Part shown: one piece after another, positions 6,109 to 14,599 of the stretch
Layout of the letters: each line of letters starts with the position of its first letter
Numbering within the stretch: the stretch's first letter is position 1
Assembly: GCA_021782365.1 (NCBI GenBank)
Contig: JAJXVB010000019.1
Coordinates: forward strand, 1-36,293
Reading direction: 5' to 3'
DNA: 36,293 bases
From: Pseudomonadota bacterium
Lineage (GTDB): Bacteria; Pseudomonadota; Gammaproteobacteria; Burkholderiales; Gallionellaceae
Made by a program: the position numbers and the translations under genes
Notes under the pieces: generated by a model
The model's input: only the letters and a program-made list of their open reading frames with translations
What the model was told of the DNA's origin: nothing
Databases searched by the model: none

Positions 6109-8799
6109 CTACACCACAGGCTTCGTTTCACGCAGCCACTCTTGTACTGGCAGCAGATCATCCCAATCCACTGTCGTGCCAAGGGTGCCATCGTCATTCA
6201 CGACACGCATTCGGCTCTGATCCTTGGTGAGAAACAATACCTTCCCGTAAAATTTGGGGATACGCCGCGCTTTGCGCGAAGCGTCCTTCGTGCTCTCCTT
6301 GGTCTCGATCAACCGCATCGCAGGCTCATCGTTCGTCAGATGTGACAAACACACTACAAAATCCGGGTGAAAATAATTCTGGTGCTCACCTCGCACCAGC
6401 CGCACGGCATAAGGTTTGCGATCCGGATTGCGATGCCACCACTCCACGAAGTCCGCCCTGTCCAGCGCCTCGGCGAATTTCCGCTCTTCACCGTTGAGCT
6501 TGGCCGTGCTGTCGTACCGCGCAACGCGCAGCTCCTCCACACCGAACAGCCACTTTCGATCATCCAGCCATTTTCGATCATCCAAAATCATCAGGGATTC
6601 AATCTTCGCCAGATCGTCGTCGGAAGGTGGCAGCACTCCATAGATATTCTTGCGCGATGCTGCCAAACTCAATGTTGACGGGAACACCATCAAGTCTGGC
6701 AACGGGTCAGCCTCCTCTGCCGCGGTGAACTCCGACACGATGCTCTGCATCAGCTCCGCTATATCCTGCTCTTGGCGGCGTATCACCCAAAACGCAGCAT
6801 CGCGCGCATGGCGCTTCAGTTCGGCATCGCCTGGCTGCTGCTCCTCTTCGAGGTGCTCGAATTCTTCAGCGATCGCACCGCTCAGCCGGTCGGTTAGCAC
6901 TTCCACGATGATGCGCACATCCTCATCTTCTACCTGTGGCAATCTCCGCAATACCGCAATGGCCTCGCGCGACAACGCTGCGCGGTCGGTGATCATCAGC
7001 ACATCCTCCTCGTGACGCTGCCCTTGGGTGAGTTCAGTATGAACCTCTTTCTCCTTCAAGCGATTCAGCGCTGCGCGCACCGCATTGCGCTTCAGTTCAT
7101 CCGAAATCGGCAACCGGGTCGCCACCGCCTCTGACACCTTACTCATATCCTGCATCTGAGGTCGCTGTTCGCGTTTCAATGCGCGCGGCAAATTGCGCAG
7201 CCCTGCATGGCGGGAATAAGTGCGAATGCCTTTTGCTTGCAGCAACTCGATCAAGTCAGCCTTGCTGTTCGGAGTATCCGGCTTGGGAGCTAACATCTTT
7301 GCAGTCGCACCCAACGCCGCATCCAGTTCAAACAACACCTCGTCCAGCTTGTACCCGTCGTCACCATCGAAAAGCGATTGCTGGGGGCCAGAAGAAACGG
7401 CAGTCACTGGCCCTTGCGCCGGAACATCGCTAGCAGCCAGCCTTTCAGGAAAAGGCAAGCCATAATCTAGCGGCGCTTGCGGCGTCGTGCGATTGGTCAA
7501 CACCACCGCACCGGAGATCGTCTGGCGCACTATCAGTTTTTCAGTCTGCCCCTCCAGTTGGTTCTTCACCGCGCTGCTGGCTTGCACTGCCGCCTCGAAG
7601 CCGCGCTGCGCCTCGGCATCGGCGAGATAAATATATGCGGTATCCAGTTCCTCTTGAATAGGCTGTGGCTTGGGGAAGGCTTCGCGTATCTGGCGAGATA
7701 CGCGCATCACCCGCCCGATGAACTGCATCGCAAAATCGGGATCGTTCACCGGCTTGGTCGAAGCCAGTACAAAGGCGCGCGGCGCATCAAATCCCGTACC
7801 TGCCGACTGCTTGAAGATCAACACTTCCTTGCTGCTGTCGTTTGCAATTGCCGCCATCAGCACTGGATCGGGATCATCCGAAGAATGCTTTCCGATCACC
7901 GCCGGATGTACCTTGCACAGCTTGATCAAATCCTGCTCGGCCTCTTCCACCGTCTTGTCGCCGTTCGCCACCTGCACCAGCAACAGCGGGGTCAACGGTA
8001 CACCTACCGCCTGCAACTGCTTCTTGAGCTTTTGCGAACGCTTCCACGCCTGGCGAAGCACCGTGCGTTTCAGGTCAGCCACCGTCTGCACGCTCTGGCG
8101 CAGGTCATATACCACCGCCTCGATGTAGCGCTTGTTGAGCCGCGCATTCACCACCTCGTCACGGCTTGCGGCAAAATTTTCAAAGGCACTTTTGCCAGCA
8201 GCCATCAGAAACTCCAGCAGACGCTCGTCCTTTGGCGTGGCAGTCGCCATGATGAGGAAATCTGCCTCCAGCCAATGCGCGAACTTGCCAAACTCAGTCG
8301 TCTTGTCCAGTCCGATGTGCGCTTCATCTACCACCAGTCCGATGGACAGCCCTTGCGCTCTTGCTCTGGCTACGAATTGCGCCATCGTGCGAGTATCGTC
8401 GTCTCCATCAGCGTTGTATCCAGCATTGCGTTCGCGCGCTTTGGCCACGCCCTGCGCGGTGGAAAGCAGCACCATCCCGGCTCTCGCTTCCTGATTGCGT
8501 CCGCGGGATAGCATTACCGGCGTCAGCCCGGCGCAATTCGCCGCCAGCGCATCCTCGGTCTGCTGTACCAGATTAACGAACGGCACGAACCACAGCCACA
8601 AGGTGGGCCGCTCTGCGCTCACCGCTTCCAGCACGCGCGAAATCACGAAGGTTTTTCCCGAACCTGTCGGTGCGCGCAGCAGACATGGCGGTGCAGTTTC
8701 ACGCAACAGGGCGCGCGTCATGCCTTCCACCAGCGCGGTCTGGAACGCTTCCGGCTCGATGGCAGCCGATTGCGCGGCGATGATGTCGCGCAAACTCAT
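6109..8799 (-). CDS. res: Type III-like restriction endonuclease subunit Res (DEAD/DEAH helicase-nuclease)
   Basis: The 896-residue protein has an SF2 helicase core: Walker A APTGSGKT near residue 45, DEAH near 155, the ATATP motif III, and QFIGRVMR (motif VI) near 358. A PD-(D/E)xK-like nuclease motif is near the C terminus (HPDF near 811, ETKE near 832). Type III Res proteins use ATP-driven DNA translocation and cut next to target sites when paired with Mod. It is somewhat shorter than EcoP15I Res (about 970). The start overlaps the mod stop as ATGA. An 18-base in-frame duplication at 6550-6584 repeats DDRKWL. Recognition sequence and activity cannot be read from the DNA. Confidence 0.85.
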   Translation of the reverse strand: MSLRDIIAAQSAAIEPEAFQTALVEGMTRALLRETAPPCLLRAPTGSGKTFVISRVLEAVSAERPTLWLWFVPFVNLVQQTEDALAANCAGLTPVMLSRGRNQEARAGMVLLSTAQGVAKARERNAGYNADGDDDTRTMAQFVARARAQGLSIGLVVDEAHIGLDKTTEFGKFAHWLEADFLIMATATPKDERLLEFLMAAGKSAFENFAASRDEVVNARLNKRYIEAVVYDLRQSVQTVADLKRTVLRQAWKRSQKLKKQLQAVGVPLTPLLLVQVANGDKTVEEAEQDLIKLCKVHPAVIGKHSSDDPDPVLMAAIANDSSKEVLIFKQSAGTGFDAPRAFVLASTKPVNDPDFAMQFIGRVMRVSRQIREAFPKPQPIQEELDTAYIYLADAEAQRGFEAAVQASSAVKNQLEGQTEKLIVRQTISGAVVLTNRTTPQAPLDYGLPFPERLAASDVPAQGPVTAVSSGPQQSLFDGDDGYKLDEVLFELDAALGATAKMLAPKPDTPNSKADLIELLQAKGIRTYSRHAGLRNLPRALKREQRPQMQDMSKVSEAVATRLPISDELKRNAVRAALNRLKEKEVHTELTQGQRHEEDVLMITDRAALSREAIAVLRRLPQVEDEDVRIIVEVLTDRLSGAIAEEFEHLEEEQQPGDAELKRHARDAAFWVIRRQEQDIAELMQSIVSEFTAAEEADPLPDLMVFPSTLSLAASRKNIYGVLPPSDDDLAKIESLMILDDRKWLDDRKWLFGVEELRVARYDSTAKLNGEERKFAEALDRADFVEWWHRNPDRKPYAVRLVRGEHQNYFHPDFVVCLSHLTNDEPAMRLIETKESTKDASRKARRIPKFYGKVLFLTKDQSRMRVVNDDGTLGTTVDWDDLLPVQEWLRETKPVV
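6550..6584. repeat. 18-base in-frame tandem duplication inside res
   Basis: Two copies of CCAYTTTCGATCATCCA (6550-6566 and 6568-6584) lie 18 bases apart with one mismatch and encode DDRKWL twice in the linker before the nuclease domain. The period is a multiple of three, so gain or loss of a unit would keep the frame. Confidence 0.7.
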
Positions 8800-10664
8800 G
8801 CTATCCCTCCCTGTCCGCGCATCAGCGCATCCATCAGGCTGTAGCAGTTCGCCTCCATCCCGCGCAAGGCAAGCTGTTCGCGCAAAGTCTCGGGCCGCAT
8901 CGTATAGATCGCCAAACGTGCAGCGCCGGACTGCTGCGGCCAGGCCGCCAGGGCGGCAATGGTTTTTGCATTCACCTCATGGCACACCAGCACCTCGCAA
9001 TCCTCCACCCGCCCCAGCCGCTGCACCGCGCCTTCGGTCGCGGTACAAACCACACCGAAGCGCTTCAGGGCCAGCAACTGGAAGGCATGCGCCGCATCAA
9101 TTTCGAAATGCGCATCGGCAGCATTCACTTTGTCCAGTTGCAGATAGGCGAACTCGCCGCCTTGCTCCGGCGTGTAGCCCGGCCTGCCGCCGTAGCCCTG
9201 GATGACACGGCGCATACGCTCCGCACACACATCGCGGCAAAGGTTCTTTTCCGGCTCCTTGCTGTTGGCCTCGGTGCTGGAGCACATAATGAAGCGGCGT
9301 GATCCGTTATCTTCGGCATTCAGTTCCAGCACCGCCTGCCCTGTGGTGCCCGAACCAGCGAAGAAGTCGAGAATGATGTCGGTGGGGCGGGTGGATTGGG
9401 AAAGCAATGCTTTTAGCAACGATGGCGGTTTCGGATAAGGGAAAGCTTTATCGTCCATCAAATCCTTGATAGCCTTTGAGCCTTCTTCGGTCGTGCCGAC
9501 TACAGGCATGTTCATGCCATCGATAGCAGTTTCCTCTTCTTGCTTCGGCGTTAACCAAGACGAAATAGGTTGATTTTCATTTTTCAAACCCTCTTTGAAT
9601 CGCTTAAATGCAGGCCTGCCATAACCAATCTTCCGGCCAATCCAAAAATCGATTTCAGGCATATCCTCGTACAGCAATGGGGTATTACCACTCATCGGAA
9701 CATCTTTGCGTTTTATTGCATCGAGCAATTTTTCTTTGGTCGCAAAGACTTCAATGCGCTGGCTATGTGGAAACCAGATCAATTTTTTCTCGATAAAATC
9801 TTCTATCGTGTCACCGCGAATTTTCTGCCCGTCTTTCATACGCCCTTTAGAGGCGTAAGCCCAAACACGCTGCGGATTGCACGGGTAGTAAATTTGCGTC
9901 GTTGGGTCGTAGATCGGATAGTAGGTGTTGGGGCGCTCCCGCAGGTCTTTGGGAGAAGTTAAGTCGCTCAGGCGATAAATCCTGTCGCCTTCCTGAAACT
10001 TGTACATGGAGTACGATTTTTCGTCTCCCGAAAACCTGAAACCTTCATTGGCATACACCAGCACATGTTCATGATTGGTGGAATGAAACGCGCCCTTGGT
10101 ATCGTTCCCACCCGTGCGGCTGCGCCAGACGAAACTACCCACCCGCATCCCAGGAAACACCTCATCCATCAAGAGTTCCAGCCGCGCGCGGTTCTCGTCG
10201 TTGATCGATACCAGGATCACGCCGTCCGGTGTGAGCAGGTCGCGCGCCAGGGTCAGGCGGCGGTAGAGGAATTCCAGCCACTGCGAATGCCGCCAGCGGT
10301 CGTTCGCGCCCACGTAGTGGTCGTTATAGACCCAGTCTCGGTTTCCGGTGTTGTAGGGCGGGTCGATATAGATGACGCGTATTTTCCCGGCATGAGTTGC
10401 CTTTAGCAGGCGCAGGCTGTCGAAGTTGTCGCCTTCGATGATGAGGTTGCGATGGATGGCATCTTCGTCCATCTCTTGTGGACGATAGCTCCATTCGCGC
10501 ACCAGTCTTGGCAATACCAGGTTCGCATTCAGCGCCGCATCGCGTTCGATGGCATTAGATTCCCAATACAGTCCCAGCTTCTGTTTCGTGAGATGCTCCA
10601 CCAGCAGGCGGCGCAGTTGTTGCTCATTCAGATGATCGAGTTGCGAGAGCAGTCCTTCACTCAT
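8796..10664 (-). CDS. mod: Type III-like DNA methyltransferase Mod (adenine-specific, beta group)
   Basis: The 622-residue protein contains the catalytic motif IV DPPYNTG near residue 104 and the AdoMet-binding motif [12 protein letters not shown] near 434. DPPY before FxGxG is the beta-group order used by type III Mod enzymes, which make N6-methyladenine. The segment between these motifs (about 160-420) is where the target recognition domain would sit. The ATG at 10664 has a strong GGGGAG 8 bases upstream and lies inside the end of ruvB (8-base overlap ATGAGTGA). Upstream in-frame codons up to 10724 would reach far into ruvB and are rejected. It overlaps res by ATGA. No homopolymer or tetranucleotide tract suggesting phase variation was seen. 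Confidence 0.9.
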   Translation of the reverse strand: MSEGLLSQLDHLNEQQLRRLLVEHLTKQKLGLYWESNAIERDAALNANLVLPRLVREWSYRPQEMDEDAIHRNLIIEGDNFDSLRLLKATHAGKIRVIYIDPPYNTGNRDWVYNDHYVGANDRWRHSQWLEFLYRRLTLARDLLTPDGVILVSINDENRARLELLMDEVFPGMRVGSFVWRSRTGGNDTKGAFHSTNHEHVLVYANEGFRFSGDEKSYSMYKFQEGDRIYRLSDLTSPKDLRERPNTYYPIYDPTTQIYYPCNPQRVWAYASKGRMKDGQKIRGDTIEDFIEKKLIWFPHSQRIEVFATKEKLLDAIKRKDVPMSGNTPLLYEDMPEIDFWIGRKIGYGRPAFKRFKEGLKNENQPISSWLTPKQEEETAIDGMNMPVVGTTEEGSKAIKDLMDDKAFPYPKPPSLLKALLSQSTRPTDIILDFFAGSGTTGQAVLELNAEDNGSRRFIMCSSTEANSKEPEKNLCRDVCAERMRRVIQGYGGRPGYTPEQGGEFAYLQLDKVNAADAHFEIDAAHAFQLLALKRFGVVCTATEGAVQRLGRVEDCEVLVCHEVNAKTIAALAAWPQQSGAARLAIYTMRPETLREQLALRGMEANCYSLMDALMRGQGGIA

Positions 10665-11712
10665 CGAACAGCTCCCCTTCTCCGAGATGGCTCGATACCG
10701 TGAGACCGAAGTGGAGATATGCATTCGCGGTCGCCATCCTTCCGCGAGGCGTGCGTTGCAGATATCCCTGCTGTATCAGATAAGGCTCCAGCACATCCTC
10801 TATCGTGTCGCGCTCCTCGCCTATCGCAGACGCCAGATTATCCACGCCAACCGGGCCTCCCGAAAATTTCTCGATGATGGTCAACAGCAGCTTTCTGTCC
10901 ATCAGGTCGAGGCCTTCCTTGTCCACATCCAGCATGGTGAGCGCCGCATCCGCAACTGTTCGGGTCGCATCGCCCTTGGATTTCACGTCCGCATAGTCGC
11001 GCACACGGCGCAATAAACGGTTTGCGATGCGCGGCGTGCCGCGCGAGCGTTTTGCGATTTCCAGCGCCGCATCCTGTGAAAGCTTCATTTCCAGAAGCCC
11101 TGCGGAGCGCATCACGATGCGCTGCAGTTCCTCCGGCGTGTAAAATTCCAGCCTGGAGACGATGCCGAATCTGTCTCTCAGTGGATTGGTCAGCATGCCG
11201 GCCCTGGTCGTCGCACCCACCAGCGTGAAGGGAGGAAGGTCGAGTTTCACCGAACGCGCAGCAGGCCCTTCGCCTATCATGATGTCGATCTGGTAATCCT
11301 CGAGGGCAGGGTAGAGTATCTCCTCGACGACGGGGGATAGCCTGTGGATCTCGTCGATGAAAAGCACGTCGTGAGGCTCGAGGTTGGTCAGCAATGCGGC
11401 GAGGTCTCCTGCCCTTTCCAGAACGGGGCCCGAGGTATGGCGCAGATTCACGCCCATCTCGCGTGCGATGATCTGTGCGAGCGTGGTCTTGCCAAGGCCC
11501 GGGGGCCCGAAAAGCAAAACATGGTCCAGCGGCTCGCGGCGCTGCTTGGCAGCCTGTATGAAGATTTCAAGCTGCTCGCGGATCTTCTCCTGCCCGACGT
11601 ATTCTTCGAGCTGCTTGGGGCGCAGCGCGCGCTCGAGCGCTTCCTCCTGGCGAGATGCGACGGAAGGGGCGGTCAGGCGGGATTCGGAGGTGAGATTATC
11701 GCTGTGTATCAT
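10657..11712 (-). CDS. ruvB: Holliday junction branch migration DNA helicase RuvB
   Basis: The 351-residue AAA+ ATPase has Walker [10 protein letters not shown] at about 70, Walker B DEIH at about 120, sensor 1 GATTRAG at about 170, and the C-terminal winged helix with [10 protein letters not shown]. RuvB forms hexameric rings that pump DNA through the RuvA-bound Holliday junction. Its start overlaps the ruvA stop as ATGA. Its last codons (GELFDE) contain the ribosome binding site and start codon of mod, which suggests mod translation is coupled to ruvB. Confidence 0.97.
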   Translation of the reverse strand: MIHSDNLTSESRLTAPSVASRQEEALERALRPKQLEEYVGQEKIREQLEIFIQAAKQRREPLDHVLLFGPPGLGKTTLAQIIAREMGVNLRHTSGPVLERAGDLAALLTNLEPHDVLFIDEIHRLSPVVEEILYPALEDYQIDIMIGEGPAARSVKLDLPPFTLVGATTRAGMLTNPLRDRFGIVSRLEFYTPEELQRIVMRSAGLLEMKLSQDAALEIAKRSRGTPRIANRLLRRVRDYADVKSKGDATRTVADAALTMLDVDKEGLDLMDRKLLLTIIEKFSGGPVGVDNLASAIGEERDTIEDVLEPYLIQQGYLQRTPRGRMATANAYLHFGLTVSSHLGEGELFDE

Positions 11713-12287
11713 GCCTTGGATAATAGCTTGAGTGCCTGCCTTATGCCATCCGAAACGCCGACATCTTTGGGCAGTTGCTGGGCTGCCCAGTCCGCCTCCT
11801 TGCCGTTATAGCCCAGCGCCTGCAGCGCATTGACGATGTCGCCCCTGCCGCCGACAGATGCCTCTCCCTGAATTGCTGCCGCGCCTTCCGAAAACTTCCC
11901 CTGAAGCTCGAGCAGCAATCTCTCCGCCGTCTTCTTGCCCACGCCCGGTATCCTGGTCAGCATCCCGGTCTCCTTGTTCGCAACCGCATGGGCCAGGTCA
12001 CCAAGGCTCAATCCGGAAAGCACGGAGAGCGCAAGTTTCGGACCCACCCCGCTGATCTTCAGCAGCTGGCGGAACGCGATGCGCTCGTCGTTCGTCGCAA
12101 AACCGTATAAAAGATGCGCATCCTCGCGCACGATCAGCTGCGTGTGCAGCACGACCCTTTCGTTGAGCGGGGGGAGGTTGTAGAAAGTGCTCATCGGCAC
12201 GTCGATCTCATAGCCCACGCCCTGCACGTCGAGCAATATCTGCGGCGGGTTCTTCTCGAGCAAAATTCCAGTTATGCGACCTATCAT
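11709..12287 (-). CDS. ruvA: Holliday junction DNA-binding protein RuvA
   Basis: The 192-residue product shows the N-terminal OB-fold ([29 protein letters not shown]), the central helix-hairpin-helix repeats ([18 protein letters not shown] and [19 protein letters not shown]), and a C-terminal domain that binds RuvB (about 145-192). It recognises four-way junctions and loads RuvB. It begins 14 bases after the ruvC stop and overlaps ruvB by 4 bases. Confidence 0.97.
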   Translation of the reverse strand: MIGRITGILLEKNPPQILLDVQGVGYEIDVPMSTFYNLPPLNERVVLHTQLIVREDAHLLYGFATNDERIAFRQLLKISGVGPKLALSVLSGLSLGDLAHAVANKETGMLTRIPGVGKKTAERLLLELQGKFSEGAAAIQGEASVGGRGDIVNALQALGYNGKEADWAAQQLPKDVGVSDGIRQALKLLSKA

Positions 12288-12301
12288 TCAGAATCTCCGG
12301 T

Positions 12302-12823
12302 TCAGACCAGCCTGCCGCCGCGCACCCTGAAGCCGCGCGTCGAAAGTTTTCCAAGCCCCTGCCCGCCATGCGCATGGCAGATCGCGCAGGCCAGGGCATC
12401 CGCCGCATCGGGGCTAGGTGTGCCTGAAAGCTTCAGGAGGCGCTGCACCATCAACTGCACCTGTTCCTTTTCGGCATGGCCATTGCCCACAACGGACTGC
12501 TTGATCTGCAGCGCCGTGTATTCTCCAACCGTAAGGTCGGCGAGCACCGCGGCGCAGACGGCAGCCCCTCGCGCCTGACCGAGAAGCAGAGTGGACTGCG
12601 GATTGACATTGACGAACACCTTTTCGACCGCGACCTGATCGGGTTTGTGCTGCCTGATCACAACGCCCAGCGAATCGAGGATGACCTTGAGCCTGCCCGG
12701 CAGCGATTCTTCGCTCTGCGTCTTGATGCAGCCGCTCGCGACATAGCTCAACTGCTGGCCTGCCTGGTCTATCACGCCAAAGCCTGTCACCCTGAGCCCA
12801 GGATCTATGCCCAATATTCTCAT
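12302..12823 (-). CDS. ruvC: Crossover junction endodeoxyribonuclease RuvC
   Basis: The 173-residue resolvase has the RNase H-like fold signature [18 protein letters not shown] with catalytic Asp7, the second acidic site in VAVEKVFVN near residue 68, and the C-terminal acidic pair in [13 protein letters not shown]. It cuts Holliday junctions symmetrically with RuvAB. It is the first ruv gene and is preceded by a 91-base gap holding a large inverted repeat. Confidence 0.97.
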   Translation of the reverse strand: MRILGIDPGLRVTGFGVIDQAGQQLSYVASGCIKTQSEESLPGRLKVILDSLGVVIRQHKPDQVAVEKVFVNVNPQSTLLLGQARGAAVCAAVLADLTVGEYTALQIKQSVVGNGHAEKEQVQLMVQRLLKLSGTPSPDAADALACAICHAHGGQGLGKLSTRGFRVRGGRLV

Positions 12824-12828
12824 AAACC

Positions 12829-12910
12829 AGGATGCGGGATGCAGGATGGATGCAAGCCAAAAATCGGGCGCCGGTTCTTACTCAATCCTGAATCCCAAAT
12901 CCTGAATCCC
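12829..12910. repeat. Intergenic inverted repeat with duplicated 3-prime arm between ruvC and yebC
   Basis: The left arm 12829-12849 is complementary to 12883-12903 at 17 of 21 positions. The right side also contains a perfect 13-base direct repeat AATCCTGAATCCC (12884-12896 and 12898-12910, period 14), and the 12-base core GGGATGCAGGAT (12836-12847) pairs with either copy with one mismatch. GGCGCC sits in the loop. The element fills nearly the whole spacer. It could act as a terminator-like or mRNA-stability hairpin, or be a dispersed repeat. There is no U-tract, so terminator function is doubtful. Confidence 0.6.
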
Positions 12911-12914
12911 GATG

Positions 12915-13640
12915 TCATTCTTCGATGACCGCCGTGGTATAGACTTCCTGCACGTCGTCGAGGTCTTCCAGCGCGTCGAGCAGCTTCTGCATCTTCACCG
13001 CATCTTCGCCCGTGAAGAGGACTTCGTTCGCAGGCTTCATGATGACCTCGCCAAACTCGGGCTTGTAGCCCGCAGTTTCGAGCGCCTGCCTGACCGCGAT
13101 GAAGTCGTTGGGCGCCGTGATCACCTCTATGCTGCCGTCGTCGTTGGTCAAGATGTCCTCTGCGCCCGCATCGAGCGCGACTTCCATCAGCCCGTTCTCG
13201 TCCGTGCCCGGCGCGAAGATCATCTGCCCGCAATGCTTGAACATGAACGCGACCGATCCGTCCGTGCCCAGGTTGCCGCCGTATTTGGTGAATGCATGAC
13301 GCACATCGGCCACGGTGCGCGTCTTGTTGTCCGTCATGCAGTCGACCATCACCGCGGCGCCGTTGATGCCGTAGCCTTCGTAGCGGATCTCCGTGTATTG
13401 CACTCCCTCGAGCTCGCCGCTTCCGCGCTTGATCGCGCGCTCCACGTTGTCCTTGGGCATGTTGTTTGCGTAAGCCTTGTCCATCGCAAGTCGCAGGCGC
13501 GGGTTGCCTGTGGGATCTCCTCCGCCCATGCGGGCGGCCACCGTGATTTCCTTGATCAGCCTCGTGAATATCTTGCCGCGCTTTGCATCCTGCTTGCCTT
13601 TGCGGTGCTGGATATTCGCCCACTTGCTGTGTCCTGCCAT
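12915..13640 (-). CDS. yebC: YebC/PmpR family protein (TACO1-type translation or transcription factor)
   Basis: The 241-residue product starts with the invariant [20 protein letters not shown] motif and continues with [14 protein letters not shown] and [15 protein letters not shown] family blocks. YebC proteins have been described both as DNA-binding regulators and as ribosome-associated factors that relieve stalling at proline stretches. The frame is open far upstream, but the family N terminus and GGAG before the ATG at 13640 fix the start. Linkage to ruvC-ruvA-ruvB is common in bacteria. It is divergent from the ParA-like gene, with 76 bases between the two starts. Confidence 0.96.
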   Translation of the reverse strand: MAGHSKWANIQHRKGKQDAKRGKIFTRLIKEITVAARMGGGDPTGNPRLRLAMDKAYANNMPKDNVERAIKRGSGELEGVQYTEIRYEGYGINGAAVMVDCMTDNKTRTVADVRHAFTKYGGNLGTDGSVAFMFKHCGQMIFAPGTDENGLMEVALDAGAEDILTNDDGSIEVITAPNDFIAVRQALETAGYKPEFGEVIMKPANEVLFTGEDAVKMQKLLDALEDLDDVQEVYTTAVIEE

Positions 13641-13716
13641 GATGTTCTCCAAATCGTTATCGGGTGATGTTATCATTTCCCCCCGATTAACCCAATATGC
13701 GAGACATCGCACTACG

Positions 13717-14325
13717 ATGAAAGCCATATTGATCGCAAACCCAAAGGGCGGCAGCGGAAAGACCACGCTGTCCGTGAACATCGCGGGCTTTCTGGCCAAC
13801 CAGGGAAAGCGGGTCGCGCTGCTCGACCTCGACCGGCAGAAATCGGCCACGCTATGGGTTAATGCACGGCCACCCGATCTGCCAGCGATAACGACGCTGG
13901 AATCCAGCCAGGGAGAAGGTCCTTCGATAGACAGGCTGGTGATCGATACTCCTGCAGGGCTGCACGGCAAGAACCTCGCGCATGCGGCAAGGCTTGCGAA
14001 GAAGATCATCGTGCCCATCTCGCCGTCCCTTTTCGATCTTCATGCAAGCCGCGACTTCCTGAAAACCCTGTCAAATGAAAAGGAGGCCAGGAAATGCCAG
14101 GTAGGCGTGGTCGGCATGCGCATGAGCTCGCGCACTCATGCGGCTTTAGCACTGGAGAATTTTCTAGCCGGACTGGATCTTCCGATACTCGCCTATCTTC
14201 GCGAAACGCAGATCTATGTGAACGCCGCCTTCGAGGGAAAATCGCTTTTCGATTTGCCGCCTCATCTTGCGACGCGCGAACTGGAACAGTGGGAATTCAT
14301 GCTGGACTGGCTGGAGAAGGGCTAG
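13717..14325 (+). CDS. Orphan ParA/MinD-like ATPase
   Basis: The 202-residue protein has the deviant Walker A motif KGGSGKTTL at about residues 10-18, [13 protein letters not shown] (switch I/A-prime) near 40, and IDTPAGLHG (Walker B) near 75. This is the compact form of ParA/Soj/MinD ATPases. No parB partner or centromere-like repeat is adjacent, so a role in chromosome segregation is not supported; single ParA-like proteins also position cell machinery. The ATG gives the standard N terminus close to the P-loop, but a clear ribosome binding site is lacking. The frame continues upstream over yebC, which is opposite-strand coding DNA. Confidence 0.85.
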   Translation: MKAILIANPKGGSGKTTLSVNIAGFLANQGKRVALLDLDRQKSATLWVNARPPDLPAITTLESSQGEGPSIDRLVIDTPAGLHGKNLAHAARLAKKIIVPISPSLFDLHASRDFLKTLSNEKEARKCQVGVVGMRMSSRTHAALALENFLAGLDLPILAYLRETQIYVNAAFEGKSLFDLPPHLATRELEQWEFMLDWLEKG

Positions 14326-14327
14326 CT

Positions 14328-14555
14328 TCACTTCCCCTGAACCGCCTCCAGCGCATCCTTCAGCGTGTCCTCGCTCAGCGCATTCAATGCCTTGGAAAGC
14401 TTTTCTGCCGCATCCATGACCGACGGAGGAAGATCCCTCGCATCGGCATGCGAGATCAGCATTGCCGCAGAGCCCACGACATCGAGCAGCATCGCCCTCT
14501 CGCGCATCAGCATCTCGACTTCTTCGCTCAGCAATTCGACTTCCTGCTTGTTCAT
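14328..14555 (-). CDS. Small acidic coiled-coil protein of unknown function
   Basis: The 75-residue product is almost entirely helical and acidic (MNKQEVELLSEEVEMLMRER at the start, then AAEKLSKALNALSEDTLKDA). It has no Cys and no membrane segment, and no family is recognised. GGGAG lies 7 bases before the ATG, which supports translation. It lies 44 bases downstream of hrpA on the same strand and ends 2 bases from the convergent stop of the ParA-like gene. It could be a partner of either neighbour; that is only inference. Confidence 0.65.
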   Translation of the reverse strand: MNKQEVELLSEEVEMLMRERAMLLDVVGSAAMLISHADARDLPPSVMDAAEKLSKALNALSEDTLKDALEAVQGK

Positions 14556-14599
14556 AGAATTCTCCCAAAAAGATGGCGGATTATAGCGCGCTTGCCTCA

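Noticed and set aside
12884..12910. Short direct repeats considered as a CRISPR array.
   Set aside because: Only two 13-base units with a one-base gap and no spacers or cas genes; they fit an intergenic repeat.
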